Shown one piece after another: positions 54,458 through 64,000 of a DNA stretch of 64,000 bases. The position numbers and the translations under genes were made by a program. The notes below the pieces were generated by a model, which saw nothing but the letters and a program-made list of their open reading frames with translations, did no database searches and was not told the DNA's origin. Origin of the DNA: Cristatella mucedo. Lineage: Eukaryota > Bryozoa > Phylactolaemata > Cristatellidae. Position 1 is the first letter of the stretch; every line of letters starts with the position of its first letter. The stretch spans positions 231,501-295,500 of the forward strand of contig WPIO01000207.1 of NCBI GenBank assembly GCA_009760855.2, in the 5' to 3' direction.

Positions 54458-55787
54458 TGTAGCGCCCGGCTGGCTTTGGCTGAATTTTAGCGCGAACAAG
54501 AGCTGTTCGGCGGCGGGCTAGAGCCCCTTTGTCCTGGAGCAGTGAGCCAGAGAGGAGCGTCAGTGCGGTTAGAGAGGAAGCGCTTAGGAGCAGGCCAGGA
54601 AGCTCTGAGACGAGCGGCGGCGATTCGGCCTTTAGAATTGGTCCGATACTCGCGGAAGCTGCTGATAGATATTGGCTGGCCTGTCAACCCCCGCCTTCCC
54701 TCTTTCCAAGAAAGAATCTTCTGGAACCCATTCGCCATTCAAGCTGGACGGAGGTACCCTTCCAGTGGCCTGGGGACGGTAGTAATTCCTTTCTGTAATG
54801 GGCCAAGGTGTCCGGGCCCAATACCACTAAGCTCTTGCCCATTGTTCCAGCTAGGTATTTAAGAGTCGAGCGACGCTCGCTCTTGGCCTCGTGTCTTTTT
54901 GTCTGTGGTCTTCTGTCTTTGGTCCGGCTCCGCCGTCGGACTCGTTTTCTCTGGAAGCGAGGGAGGAAGGCGGGCTGTTCGCCAGCGATTGACGGAACAG
55001 GACGAGACAGCGCGCTAGGAGGATTCGGTGGACTCCACCAAACACGGTCGTATCGCGCCCGAGCTGGCATTTTGTGTGTTCTTTCGTGTTTTGTGTTTCT
55101 TTTGTGTCGTGTGTGTGCGCGCTAGCACGTGGTCTCGGCATAGGGATTTGCCGGCGCGAGCTAGGCGTAGTTGGCGTGTGTGGAGCTCTAGTTCACCGGG
55201 TAGGGTTTAGGCTCCGGGTCGCGCTTCAGTGTGGAGAAGTATTTCCTCCGCAGGAGTGCTTGAGTTGGCGTGTGTGGAGTATTCCGGTCGCACTGGTGGA
55301 AACCGAGTTCTAGTTCACCGGGTAGGGTTTAGACTCCGGTTCGCACTTCAGTGTGGAGAAGTACTCCCTCCGCTCGAGTGTTTAAGTTGGCGTGTTTGGG
55401 GTATTCCCTCGGCACAGGTGGGAACGGATTCCTAGTTCACCGGTTAGGGTTTAGGGTCCGGGTCGCGCTTAGTGTAGAGGAGTATTCCCTCCGCAAGAGT
55501 GTTGAACGTGCGAGGAGTGTGGAGATAAAGCTGAACTAGACGCGCAGCGACTTTGTGCGCTTGCGAATAAAGTTCAGTAAAATCCCCAATTTGTGTGTCT
55601 TGCTTCCAATTCACGCCGCGGACTCACGACCCCCTTTAGTAACGGTAAGCAGGTCAGCGCCAGAAACGCTCGTTTCGTGGCGGCCAGCTTATTGCGCGTA
55701 GGCGCGCACCGAACGGCATTAGGCGATAGGCTACGCCGCTAGGTAAGCGGCAGGTCAAGCTTACCCCGCCGAGCCTTCGGCGTTACA
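54458..55787 (+). mobile_element. Solo LTR, Ty3/gypsy type, inserted in the PolB gene
   Basis: Starts TGTAGCGCC and ends GGCGTTACA (TG...CA, short inverted ends), flanked by ATAT on both sides as a 4-bp target duplication. It is GC-rich inside AT-rich DNA. It has an AATAAA at about 55566. No internal retroviral region is present, so it is the product of LTR-LTR recombination. Overlapping open frames in it are not genes. Confidence 0.87.
55191..55515. repeat. 122-bp tandem repeat inside the solo LTR
   Basis: GTTCACCGG starts at 55191, 55313 and 55435. Each unit also has GTAGGGTTTAG or GTTAGGGTTTAG and GTGTGGAGAAGTA. About 2.6 copies, placed in the presumed U3, where such repeats often act as enhancers. 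Confidence 0.88.
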
Positions 55788-55851
55788 ATATCATGATCAG
55801 ACTGATACTCATAGTCAGTGTTGTAGCTGGTTCTAAGTTAGTTTCAGTTGT

Positions 55852-55918
55852 TAAAAGATCTGACAATACTAATATTATTAAAGTGTTAAAAGATCTGACA
55901 ATACTAATATTATTAAAG
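55852..55918. repeat. 33-bp tandem duplication in the broken PolB gene
   Basis: GTTAAAAGATCTGACAATAC and the following AATATTATTAAA occur twice in direct succession. Probably a replication-slippage duplication that adds to the gene's decay. Confidence 0.85.
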
Positions 55919-58900
55919 ACGAATTGGAATCTGTAAAGAATCAATAGATACAATTATTGATAAGAATCCAGGTTCTGGTTGGAGGTTGATTGGTGTAAAA
56001 CGTCTTGAGATTAATGTTACAGAATATATTATTAGAGCTGGCTCATCTTATTTACCATTACCAACTGGTTTAGAAAAGAAGCGTTGTTGTATTAATATAA
56101 AGAATCAAGATAAATACTGTGCATTTTGGTGTATATTAAGATTCTTGAATCCTGTAAGTGTTCATCCTGAAAGATACATTGATTTAATTAACATTTTAAA
56201 AACTAAATATCAAGAACTAAATGAACCCTTGTCACAACTTGAATGACCCATCAAAGTAATTGATATTAGGAAACTAGGTTAACTACTTAATGTTAGTATA
56301 CATTTTTATGAATATAATGACAAATCAGGTATATATCCTCTAAGAATCGTATCAAGAAAATTAGAAATTCCTGATAGACATATTAATCTCTTATTGATAA
56401 ATAAATCTGAAAAAAGTCATTATGTATTGATAAAGAATTTTAGTGGTCTCTGTAGAACACCGAATAAAAGTGGATCAATATTTTATTGTCATAGGTGTAT
56501 GGATAAATTATTTCTGATACTGACTTTAAGGAGCATTTAGTTTTATGTAAAGGTCTTGAAACTAGTTCTTCTAAATTAAAAATGCCAGGTATAGTAGAAA
56601 ATAAGAAAACAGATAACCAAAGATACTACACTTTTAAATTTTAGTGACCATGCAAAATTAATTAAAAATCCATATGTTTGTTATGCAGATTTTGAGAGTT
56701 TGAATGTTAAAACATGTGATGTTTGTTATGAAAGTATGGTATTTAATAATTTAAATCCAAGTTATTGTAATAGTAAATTAACAACAGGTAAATGTAGTGA
56801 CACATGTACAAATATGCTACAAGTTCCATGTGGGTCATGTGCAATTATTCTTGATATTAATGGAAAAGTATTAATAGATAATGATATAAATGGAGGAAGA
56901 CCTTGTATATTTTTAAATAGAGGTAATGATTGTGTTGGGTTGCTTTTAGAATTTATAATGCATGTTTCAAACGAGTTAAAAGATAAGGTACTAGATCACA
57001 CTGCTTAACCTATTATTTTTGATTCTGACACCCGTAAACAATTTAATGATTCAACTAATTGCTGGATTTGTAACTATGAATTTGATGCTGAAGAAAAAGT
57101 AAATGTAAAATCAAGATCACTCTCATTTCACTGGTAAATTTAGAGGAGCAGCACATAAGTTTTGAAATTCACTTGTCAGATTTATAAAAAAGTAGTTGGA
57201 ATCTTCCTATCTTTATTCACAATTTGAAAGGATATGACTCTCATTTGATTGCAAAAGGAATGTCAACATTTAGCCTTAATTGTAAACCTGTTGCACATAA
57301 TATGAAAATTTTTATGTCAATGTCATTTGATAACTTTGAGTTTAAAGATTCTTTTAATTTTATGAATGATGGTTTAAGTGATATTGTTACTTCATTAAAG
57401 AAAGCAAATTAAAAATTTGATGTTACAATTGATGTCTTTAGAGAATTATATCCAGATATTGATGTTAAGGTTCTTAAAGATATTATATCAAGAAAAGGTA
57501 TTTATCCTTACGAGTATAAGGACTCTTTTGATAAATTCAATGAGACTAAGATTCCAGATATTAAAGCATTCAATAGTAAACTTACTTTTGAAAAAGGGAT
57601 TACTGTTGAAGAATATGAACATGCTTTAAATGTATTTAAACTTGTTAACATGAAGGATTTAGGTGATTATCATGATATTTATCTATATGCAGATGTTGCT
57701 CTTTTTGCTGATTGCTATGAAGCATACAGAAACATTTTTATTGAATTGTTTAAATTAGATCCTGCTCACTACTTATCAGCTCCACATTATGCATGGTCCT
57801 GTACTTTGTTTTATGCCAAATGTACTATAAAATTATTAGATAAAAAAGAAGGAGATTTACAACTATATCAAAAGTTTAAGGGATCAATAAGAGGTGGTGT
57901 CTGTCAAGTAAGTAACAGAATTTTTACAGCTAGTAGTGCTAATCATATTATGTACTGGGATGCAACAAGTTTATATCCAACAGTTATGATGTGGTTTTTA
58001 ACTTTTACAGAACCCATTGAAGATGATTTAAGTAACTGGCCACTTGAAAAAATAATGTCATTACCTGAAGATGCTAAAACAGGAATATTTGTCTTATGTG
58101 ATTTAGAGTATCCAAAGGAACTACATAATTTACATAATGACTATCCTCCTTGTCCTGAAAGTAGAGTTGTTGGTAATTCTGAGTTTTCAAGATACCAACA
58201 AAAGTTTTCATCTGGTTCAAGCACTGTACCAAAGTTGATTTGTGATTTTAATAATAAAACTAATTATCTAACACATTACAGATACTTTCAATTTGTTGTT
58301 AGTAAAGGATTGATCCCAACTAAAATACATAGAGTAAATACATTTAATCAAGAACCATGGGAAACACCATTCATTGATATATGTGCCGAAAAGAAGATTG
58401 AGTTTGATCGTAAAAAAGATGAATTTAAAAGAAATCTATATAAAGGTTTTATGTGTTTGTATTTGTGTATTTATTTGGAAAGACACACGAGAACGTAGAA
58501 AACAGAACGTGTATTAGATTAGTAAATAATGAAACAGATAAGAATGATTCATTATACAATAAGTTAATGAGAGGTCCTAGACTCAAAGAAATTAGATGCT
58601 TTGATAAAACTCTAGTTGGTTTTGAACACTCAAGGAAGACTACTCTTCTAAATAAACCAATGCTGCAATTCTTGATTTATCAAAATTACATATGCAAAGG
58701 TTTTACTATGATGCATTGAAAGTCAAATTTAATGATAGATTAAGTTTATTATACACTGATACTGATTCATTAGTTGTCTATATTAAAAGTGAAAACTTTG
58801 AGAAAGAGATGTTTGATATTAAAGACTGGTTTCATAGTGACGAGCTTGGTAAATTCAAAGATGAAATGAAAGGTGAAAAGATTGATGAGTTCATTGCATT

Positions 58901-59292
58901 AAGACCAAAATTATATTCTGCTGCTTCAGTGAAACCACTTATGAAAGCAAAGGGTGTTCCAAAAGAAGTAATTAAGACTTCTCAGATAACTCACAATGAA
59001 TATAGTCAATGTCTATATACTGCTTATGATATTTATAAACAAATGGTAGTACTGTTGCTATGATGAAACACTTGATAGAAATTTCTATCGAATGACACAA
59101 AGCAAGCATAACATTATTACAAAGAAGCTTAAGAAGAAAGCACTATCAGCATTCGAATCAAAGCGTTATTGGTTAGACTGTGGTTGTTTTAGTTATGCAT
59201 ACGGTCATTACAAGATTGAAGAAGCATTAAACAATGGTACAAATCCAGGCCACTGTAAAACATAATACATATGACTTGTAATATTAGTATAG

Positions 59293-59445
59293 ATGCCGAA
59301 AAGAAAGATTGAAAATACTAAACCATTACCAGTAAAGAGAGTTAGATTTTCAGATAAATCAAAAAAGAAAGATGATAAAAAACAAGTAGATATACAAGAA
59401 GAAGTAGAGCTATATGAGTCAATGGAGAAATCAAATATATATTAA
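59293..59445 (+). CDS. Small basic/charged protein of the virus-like element, 50 residues
   Basis: An intact frame from ATG 59293 right after GTATAG, ending TAA. The product starts MPKRKIENTK and is Lys-rich, with KRVRF (a form of the PP1-docking RVxF motif) near residue 15 and an acidic C-terminal half. It lies 28 bp past the polymerase and 24 bp before the next gene. The function is unknown. The tight spacing and shared upstream motif support a real gene. Confidence 0.55.
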   Translation: MPKRKIENTKPLPVKRVRFSDKSKKKDDKKQVDIQEEVELYESMEKSNIY

Positions 59446-59469
59446 CAAAATTATTTTTACTATTATACG

Positions 59470-59758
59470 ATGGATCCCAAAGAAATCGATATTACCAGTT
59501 CTGATAGTGAGTCAGAGTATTCAGAGGATTCAATCGATGACCCTGATTATCAAATGGAAACAGAATCTGAATCTGAGTCTTACGAGTCTGAAACTTTCAT
59601 CTTACATTGAATCAGAATCTGAATCAGAAGATGAAGAGGTAGATCTAGACAAATTTCTATTTGGCAAACAATATGAAGATCTCACCGATGAGGAAGTAAA
59701 GGTATATGAAGAGTATCTTGAATCATTGGTACGTAGCTCAGAAGGTGAAGAGATTTAA
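59470..59758 (+). pseudogene. Acidic Ser/Glu-rich protein, one frameshift
   Basis: Opens MDPKEIDITSSDSESEYSED at ATG 59470. The Ser-Glu-rich reading continues in a second frame after about 59590 to TAA 59758 (DEEVDLDKFLFGKQYEDLTD), so one indel splits it. Intact length would be about 95 residues, very acidic. No family recognised. Acidic disordered proteins are common in DNA viruses. Confidence 0.6.
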
Positions 59759-59795
59759 TTTCAATTAAATACAATTTTATTTTCATATATAGAAA

Positions 59796-60056
59796 ATGGA
59801 TGTCTCAAGAATTTTAAGTTGTGAACAATCTAGAGAAATGAAAGTAAAAATCAGTCTTAAAATACTTAAAGGTCAAGATCAACGTTTAGTTAAAAATTCC
59901 CTAGACAAAATCATTCCAGATATTGATAGTTCTTATATTAGTATTCTTATAGATATATGTGATACATGTGATAAACTTATGGAAAGTCGTAGTGAGATAA
60001 ATGATATACTTGAAGATGCAAATAAAAAATCTAAAACACCAAAAACAAAACCATGA
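59796..60056 (+). CDS. Hypothetical protein of the virus-like element, 86 residues
   Basis: Uninterrupted frame from ATG 59796, directly after CATATATAGAAA. The product has a central run rich in Ile/Asp with Cys-Asp-x-Cys (ICDTCDKL) and a basic, Pro-containing tail (KKSKTPKTKP). It is probably helical. Function not recognised. Spaced 37 bp from the preceding gene. Confidence 0.6.
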   Translation: MDVSRILSCEQSREMKVKISLKILKGQDQRLVKNSLDKIIPDIDSSYISILIDICDTCDKLMESRSEINDILEDANKKSKTPKTKP

Positions 60057-60103
60057 GTAGTGATAAATCAATTTGTATTATTATATAAAATTGATATTGA
60101 AAA

Positions 60104-60307
60104 ATGCTATCTAATAAACGTGTTAGAATTTATGCAGGTGCACTTTTTATGAGAATTTTTAATGTTAGTGATGGTGAAAACTTATATCCTTATATTTGTA
60201 AACTACCTGATTCAATTAAGGAAAATTTACTTAAATTGAGTATTCTTTATAATGAAATAGATGAGCGTCAAAGATTGATATATTCTATTTACAATAGTAT
60301 TTATTGA
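60104..60307 (+). CDS. Hypothetical protein of the virus-like element, 67 residues
   Basis: Intact frame from ATG 60104, preceded by TATATAAAATTGATATTG. Begins MLSNKRVRIYAG and ends NEIDERQRLIYSIYNSIY. Mixed hydrophobic and charged, with no signal peptide or membrane span. Function not recognised. Confidence 0.55.
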   Translation: MLSNKRVRIYAGALFMRIFNVSDGENLYPYICKLPDSIKENLLKLSILYNEIDERQRLIYSIYNSIY

Positions 60308-60333
60308 TTTTATTTTTTATTATTATATAGAAA

Positions 60334-60816
60334 ATAGAAGCAGTTACCGATCCAAGTCTTGCAACTACTGCATTGGCACTTAAATCTTATGTTGATTATC
60401 TTGTTAGATCAAGAATGACAGCATATGATGAGCAAATGTTTAATTCTGATATTCCTGGTATGACTGATACTTCAGTTAGGAAATTCTATATTGATGAAGT
60501 AGATGCTGAAGCACAAAAGATTATTAGTGCTGGTCAAACTGAAGTTCTATCCGGACTTGAGGAAAGAGTTGGATCTAAAGTTGATGCTTTACTCGATGGT
60601 CCTAGTGAGGTTGCTAGTTATACCACTTGGATTGCATCACAACTTCCAACAGAATCTACTGTTATATCTGGAGTATCTGGTATTAAACCTGACATCTCTG
60701 GAATTGTTAAAGATGAGTGTTATGCAGTTCTACCAAGTATTACTGATGGTAAGAGTGCAAAACAAAAAGCAGCTGAAGCAGCACTAGCACAACCCGATCC
60801 AAACACTGTTTCATAA
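60334..60816 (+). pseudogene. Hypothetical protein of about 160 residues with a lost start codon
   Basis: The frame is open from the in-frame TAG of TATATAG (60328) to TAA 60816. The codon where ATG is expected, by position after ATATAGAAA, is ATA (60334-60336). The next ATG is at 60415. The product has ALKSYVDYLV near its start, resembling the KxYVD motif of the fibre-like genes, then a Ser/Gly-rich middle and Ala/Lys/Gln-rich end (KQKAAEAALAQPDP). Apart from the start it is unbroken. Function unknown. It could be a structural or fibre-associated protein. Confidence 0.6.
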
Positions 60817-60849
60817 AATAAAATAAAATATAAAAACATAATCTATAAA

Positions 60850-61227
60850 ATGAATATCGAGACAAGAAGTAAAGACTGTCTTGAAGAAGCACAAGGACAA
60901 TAGCATTCAAACTTTAAAATCTGTTCTTATCCAATGGGTAGAGTAGAAGACATCAGATCAACTTTGTTAGATGCTGTAAAACTAGTGTTATAATATAAAG
61001 CACTAAAAATAATCAATCTGATTCAAAAATAGCAAATATATTTGTTAAAGTTAGACATTGTTCAATCTTTGCAGAGTTCTTAAAGAACTAAAAATAGAAA
61101 AATAAATAGTACGAGATCTGAAGCTTACTCTAAAAAAATAGAATTAACTAAACAAATGAAAGAAAAAGGAAAGAGTTTTGATATGCCAGAAGAATTGATT
61201 AAAGAGACTATGGATTGGAAGATTTAA
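60850..61227 (+). pseudogene. Decayed gene of the virus-like element
   Basis: ATG 60850 follows AATCTATAAA. The reading breaks at TAG 60901 and again near 60990 and 61085, and recovers in the stretch SKKIELTKQMKEKGKSFD, ending at TAA 61227. No family recognised. Its end overlaps the stop of the converging minus-strand gene at 61224. Confidence 0.45.
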
Positions 61228-61798
61228 GCAAGTGTATCTGCTGCAGGATCATATCCAGATCTTTTAGTTGTATACGTGAAATCTACTGATTTTGTTATAG
61301 AGAAGAAAACACTTGTTAACAATTTTATATCAAGATAATCATATCCTGTCAATACTAATGATACTCCTCTTGATAGAACTTCTTGTACTAATACACATGG
61401 AATACCATCTTCAAAAATCACTAATGGAAATGAAAACTCTAATTGAATGTTAACTTTTTCATCAACAATTTTAATATAATATAGGAATTGTAATTAGAAC
61501 ATAAATCTTTATCTTCAATTCTAAATAAAAAAAATTTAGAAGGTATTGAAAAGTTTGTTTTTCTATTAAAAAATATTTGCTTAATTGATTAGATTAATAT
61601 TTCACCATCTATCTTATTTTTTGATGTTATATAAATTAATACTTTTGTATAGTAACAATTATATGCAACAAATTGATTAGGAAATTCTACAAATCGTGGA
61701 TTATCTTCAATAGTTGAAATTTCTCCATCTTCTTTTTTAATTATTGAATATTCAAAATCATTGTTTAATTTGATAAGTTTTATTTCTATCAGCTGCAT
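61224..61798 (-). pseudogene. Decayed gene of unknown function, minus strand
   Basis: Two readable parts in one order: 61798-61589 (MQLIEIKLIKLNNDFEYSII, FVEFPNQFVAYNCYYTKVLI) and 61475-61224 (EDGIPCVLVQEVLSRG, TSVFFSITKSVDFTYTT). Several stops lie between. Intact it would be about 190 residues, beta-rich by composition. I cannot assign a family. Its place between the fibre-like genes and the small-gene cluster suggests a structural role, but this is a guess. Confidence 0.5.
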
Positions 61799-61830
61799 TA
61801 TTTTTTATATCCATAAAACTTATTTTCATA

Positions 61831-62422
61831 CTAGAGTAGATTAGTTTTTTTAATTTTTTCATCTAAATCAGATATTTTAGTAAGTGAATGACTTGGATTT
61901 GATGAATGATAAGATTGTGGTATTACTCCAATATTACTTATACTATTTGCAGTTAAATTACCCCAACAGCCAATAAAACCAGTATTACCTATAAATGTTC
62001 TAACAAATGGTAAGCTTTCACATTTCAAATAAAAATGGTGCATGTATTTATTCGCAATTACATCAATTGGAGAATAATTATTAAAATTTGGTTCTCTTCT
62101 ATTCATTATTAGTCTCTCAACACTTACATTTCCATTTAATGTTTCATCTTGTTTATACATTCTAACTTTTGTATCGACATATTTTTTTGCAGCAATATCT
62201 CTTCCATTGACAGGATCCGATATTCTTACATACCTTTTTGAGTTTGCAGATAAATTACCAGTAATACGTTGATCTGACACTGATCTTTTCTTTGATTTTT
62301 TTATTATCAGCAAACGCCTTATTAACTGTTTCTAATGAATCAACTGATTCTCCAAGATTTATTATTTAGTTTAATGCAAAATCTAATGTTCCTTCCATTT
62401 GTAAGTCTCTTTTAGAAAGCAT
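61831..62422 (-). pseudogene. Phage-tail-fibre-like protein, gene 3
   Basis: ATG 62422 (MLSKRDLQMEGTLDFALN), then a TAA at about 62367 and a frame change near 62310, then open to 61831. Two fibre-type repeats are visible, one near the start (LQMEGTLDF ... SLETVNKAF) and one reading RYVRISDPVNGRDIAAKKYV. The repeat pattern, a short beta segment followed by D-x-x-x-x-D-A-x-x-K-x-Y-V/I-D, is typical of trimeric phage tail fibres. Likely a virion attachment or spike protein, by analogy only. Confidence 0.65.
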
Positions 62423-62424
62423 GT

Positions 62425-63448
62425 TTATCTTAATGCTATATAAACAGTAATTATTAAGACTGCATATTTCATATCTTCTGTAACAAATATACCATCATTA
62501 ATAAGCTTTATATCTTTATCAAGTATATAATTACCAAATATCGTTTGTCTATATGGTTCTAATATAATATCTATTGATGTTATTGGTGAAATCTGAGGTG
62601 GTGTTAATAGTTTTTTATCTATAAACCTTTCATCTAGTAAATATTTAGCACTGGGAGTATCAAAATAATATCCACCTTGTTCATAAGTTGTACATATAAC
62701 TTGAAATCCTCTATCAAGAACAATATCATTACTTCTTATAGCAAATGTTAAATCTCCAGATGCTGAAGTAGTATTATTCATTCTAGGAAAGCTAGCTGAA
62801 CCTCCAACACTTGTTGGACCAAGATATTTTGCATACAATTTAACTTTTGCAACATTACCATCTGTTACTTTATTTAGATAACCAAGGTTTACACCATCAG
62901 TTGGATTAACACGATTATTTACAATTCTAATAAAATTATTTTGCATATCTAAATTACCATTAATTACTCCACCATGTAAATTAAGAAAGTTGTCATCAAT
63001 ATACTTCTTATTAGGAACAGTAAGATCAAGGTCTGGATTTGAAGCTGCAAATAAACTTTCACCAGTGTAGCTTGTTGTAGCTCCAGAAGCAGATAGAAAA
63101 TTAACATTAATACCACCATTTACAACTATATTTCCTCTAATTGTTCCAACAGTAAGTGGTAATTTAGTATCTGTATTATCCTTCGTTGCAGCATCACTAG
63201 GGTTTATAAGATTAGCAAGATCTACTATTGTAAAATTATTCATATCAATATCTCCATAATTTGTGGTTGATTCAGAAATCTTAGTAACAAAATTCGTATC
63301 TATATACTCTCTATTTACTGCATCTCCAGCATCGATAACAGAAATTCTATATAAGATTATTATCCATATTTAGATTTCCACCAAGTATATCACCAGTTTT
63401 CTAAATACAATTCTTTGATGTTTTTCCTTTATTTCTTTTTCCTAACAT
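62425..63448 (-). pseudogene. Phage-tail-fibre-like protein, gene 2 (about 340 residues)
   Basis: ATG 63448 follows TGTATAGAA. An in-frame TAG at about 63405 and a frame change near 63355 precede a long open part (63243-62425). At least four fibre-type repeats: GGNLNMDNNLI, DAGDAVNREYIDTNF, IVDLANLINPSDAATK and GNLDMQNNFIRIVNNRVNPT, with PNKKYIDDNF between. The C-terminal third (after GGSASFPRMN) lacks repeats and could be a receptor-binding head. No signal peptide or membrane span. Confidence 0.72.
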
Positions 63449-63450
63449 TT

Positions 63451-63972
63451 CTATACAATACTAACAATACAATCTATAAAAGTAATTCCACTAGCAACTG
63501 TAAATTTATCGATAGCATATCTACATGTCCCATCAATGTTAATTATTAAAACTACTGTACCACTTACACCATAAGTATTATCACTAGCTAATTCTAAATA
63601 AGAATTAGTTTTATTAGTTGCATACATAATATTAGATACCATACTAAAATTAGGTAATACTCCTGGAAATAATGTTTTAAGATTAGTTGTGTAGGCGACA
63701 ACTTTTCCAGTAGCTGCAACAACAGGTATATCACCAGGTGTAATTTGTTGAGGTTGAAACGCATTACCTGTACTTCCATTAGCAGTAATATTAAGGCCTA
63801 ACATATCAAGGTAGAATATACTTGGATAAGTGCCATTTAAACCTAAGTAACTAAATGTTACTTGTTTATTACTGTCAACATATTGCTTTGTTGCTACACC
63901 TGAAACATTCATAATATTCTTATTTCCCATATCAATACTTGCCATTTCTTTACCTTGAAATACTGCTGTCAT
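63451..63972 (-). CDS. Phage-tail-fibre-like protein, gene 1 (173 residues)
   Basis: Unbroken frame from ATG 63972 to TAG 63451. It opens with one fibre-type repeat (SIDMGNKNIMNVSG ... TKQYVDSN) and continues into a Thr/Asn/Gly-rich domain with beta-strand composition (GVSGTVVLIINIDGT). It ends 3 bp before the next fibre gene starts. Similar to the N-terminal anchor plus head layout of short fibres. It is the only intact fibre-like gene in the window. Confidence 0.7.
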   Translation of the reverse strand: MTAVFQGKEMASIDMGNKNIMNVSGVATKQYVDSNKQVTFSYLGLNGTYPSIFYLDMLGLNITANGSTGNAFQPQQITPGDIPVVAATGKVVAYTTNLKTLFPGVLPNFSMVSNIMYATNKTNSYLELASDNTYGVSGTVVLIINIDGTCRYAIDKFTVASGITFIDCIVSIV

Positions 63973-64000
63973 AATTTTTAAAAATCCATAGTTTATTACT

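Larger units (their letters stand above)
54158..59265 (+). pseudogene. Broken type-B (protein-primed class) DNA polymerase of a virus-like element, split by an LTR
   Basis: Reads as one large polymerase of the DNA_pol_B_2 class known from Polinton-, adintovirus- and linear-plasmid-type elements. In order: an N-terminal domain of unknown role (54158-54457), a solo LTR, the family's conserved segment around 56090-56160, exonuclease motifs (ADFES near 56690, NLKGYDSHL near 57220, YADVALFAD near 57685), polymerase motif A (WDATSLYP near 57957), a damaged motif B near 58480 and an intact motif C (YTDTDS near 58755). The C-terminus lies near 59200. Breaks visible: stops at about 56244, 56280, 57006, 57165, 57195, 57410 and 59061, and frame changes near 55900, 56510, 56640, 57120, 57210, 58480 and 58700. 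TGA, TAA and TAG are all involved, so this is decay and not another code. Not functional as it stands. Confidence 0.88.

Noticed and set aside
54529-55539. Open frames upstream and within 54500-55540
   Set aside because: They lie inside the solo LTR and its tandem repeats.
56240-57420. Alternative genetic code to explain stops in the PolB gene
   Set aside because: TGA, TAA and TAG all interrupt, together with frame changes, so mutational decay is simpler.
61831-63972. Bacterial prophage or phage contamination
   Set aside because: The fibre-like genes are continuous with a eukaryotic-type PolB that carries a gypsy solo LTR with a target duplication. An assembly join cannot be fully excluded without reads.

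Overview
The window is nuclear DNA from an animal, most likely an invertebrate. The evidence is spliced genes with GT-AG introns of 0.1-5 kb, dense (CT)n and (CA)n microsatellites, many CR1/L2-like LINE fragments, tRNA-derived SINEs, Ty3/gypsy remnants and a hAT MITE. I cannot name the phylum from sequence alone.

Region 1 (1-20.8 kb, + strand): a seven-exon host gene, 1960-20807, whose splice phases all join. It encodes a protein of about 905 residues with a myristoylation-type N-terminus, no membrane span and about twenty tyrosine motifs of SH2-docking type (YEEV, YEQV, YSEP, YETV, YDDI, YDEI and others). It looks like a lipid-anchored phosphotyrosine scaffold of no family I recognise. Its introns hold LINE and SINE debris.

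Region 2 (20.8-33.3 kb): intergenic and repeat-rich. It contains a LINE copy interrupted by an antisense copy of the same family with a short target duplication, a decayed Ty3/gypsy LTR-gag remnant, and several LINE and SINE pieces.

Region 3 (33.3-53.0 kb, - strand): a complete nine-exon ZDHHC6 orthologue (ER palmitoyltransferase, 407 residues), reconstructed exon by exon with all phases agreeing. Its active DHHC motif and a C-terminal KKXX ER-retrieval signal are visible. Intron 8 carries a 187-bp SPIN-like hAT MITE with a perfect 8-bp target duplication and a 126-bp tandem repeat.

Region 4 (about 53.99-64.0 kb, runs off the right edge): a strongly AT-rich, intron-poor block with compact gene spacing, unlike everything to its left. 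It is a decayed virus-like or plasmid-like element. On the + strand lies a broken type-B (protein-primed class) DNA polymerase, followed by five or six small genes. On the - strand, converging on these, are three genes whose products carry repeats like those of phage tail fibres, plus one unknown gene. Many start codons sit directly behind a TATATAG-like motif. A 1330-bp solo LTR of Ty3/gypsy type is inserted in the polymerase, and an 80-bp piece of a related LTR sits at the left edge of the block. The combination of an animal-genome PolB element with phage-fibre-like proteins is the most unusual feature here. No capsid, packaging ATPase, integrase or protease is visible inside the window.
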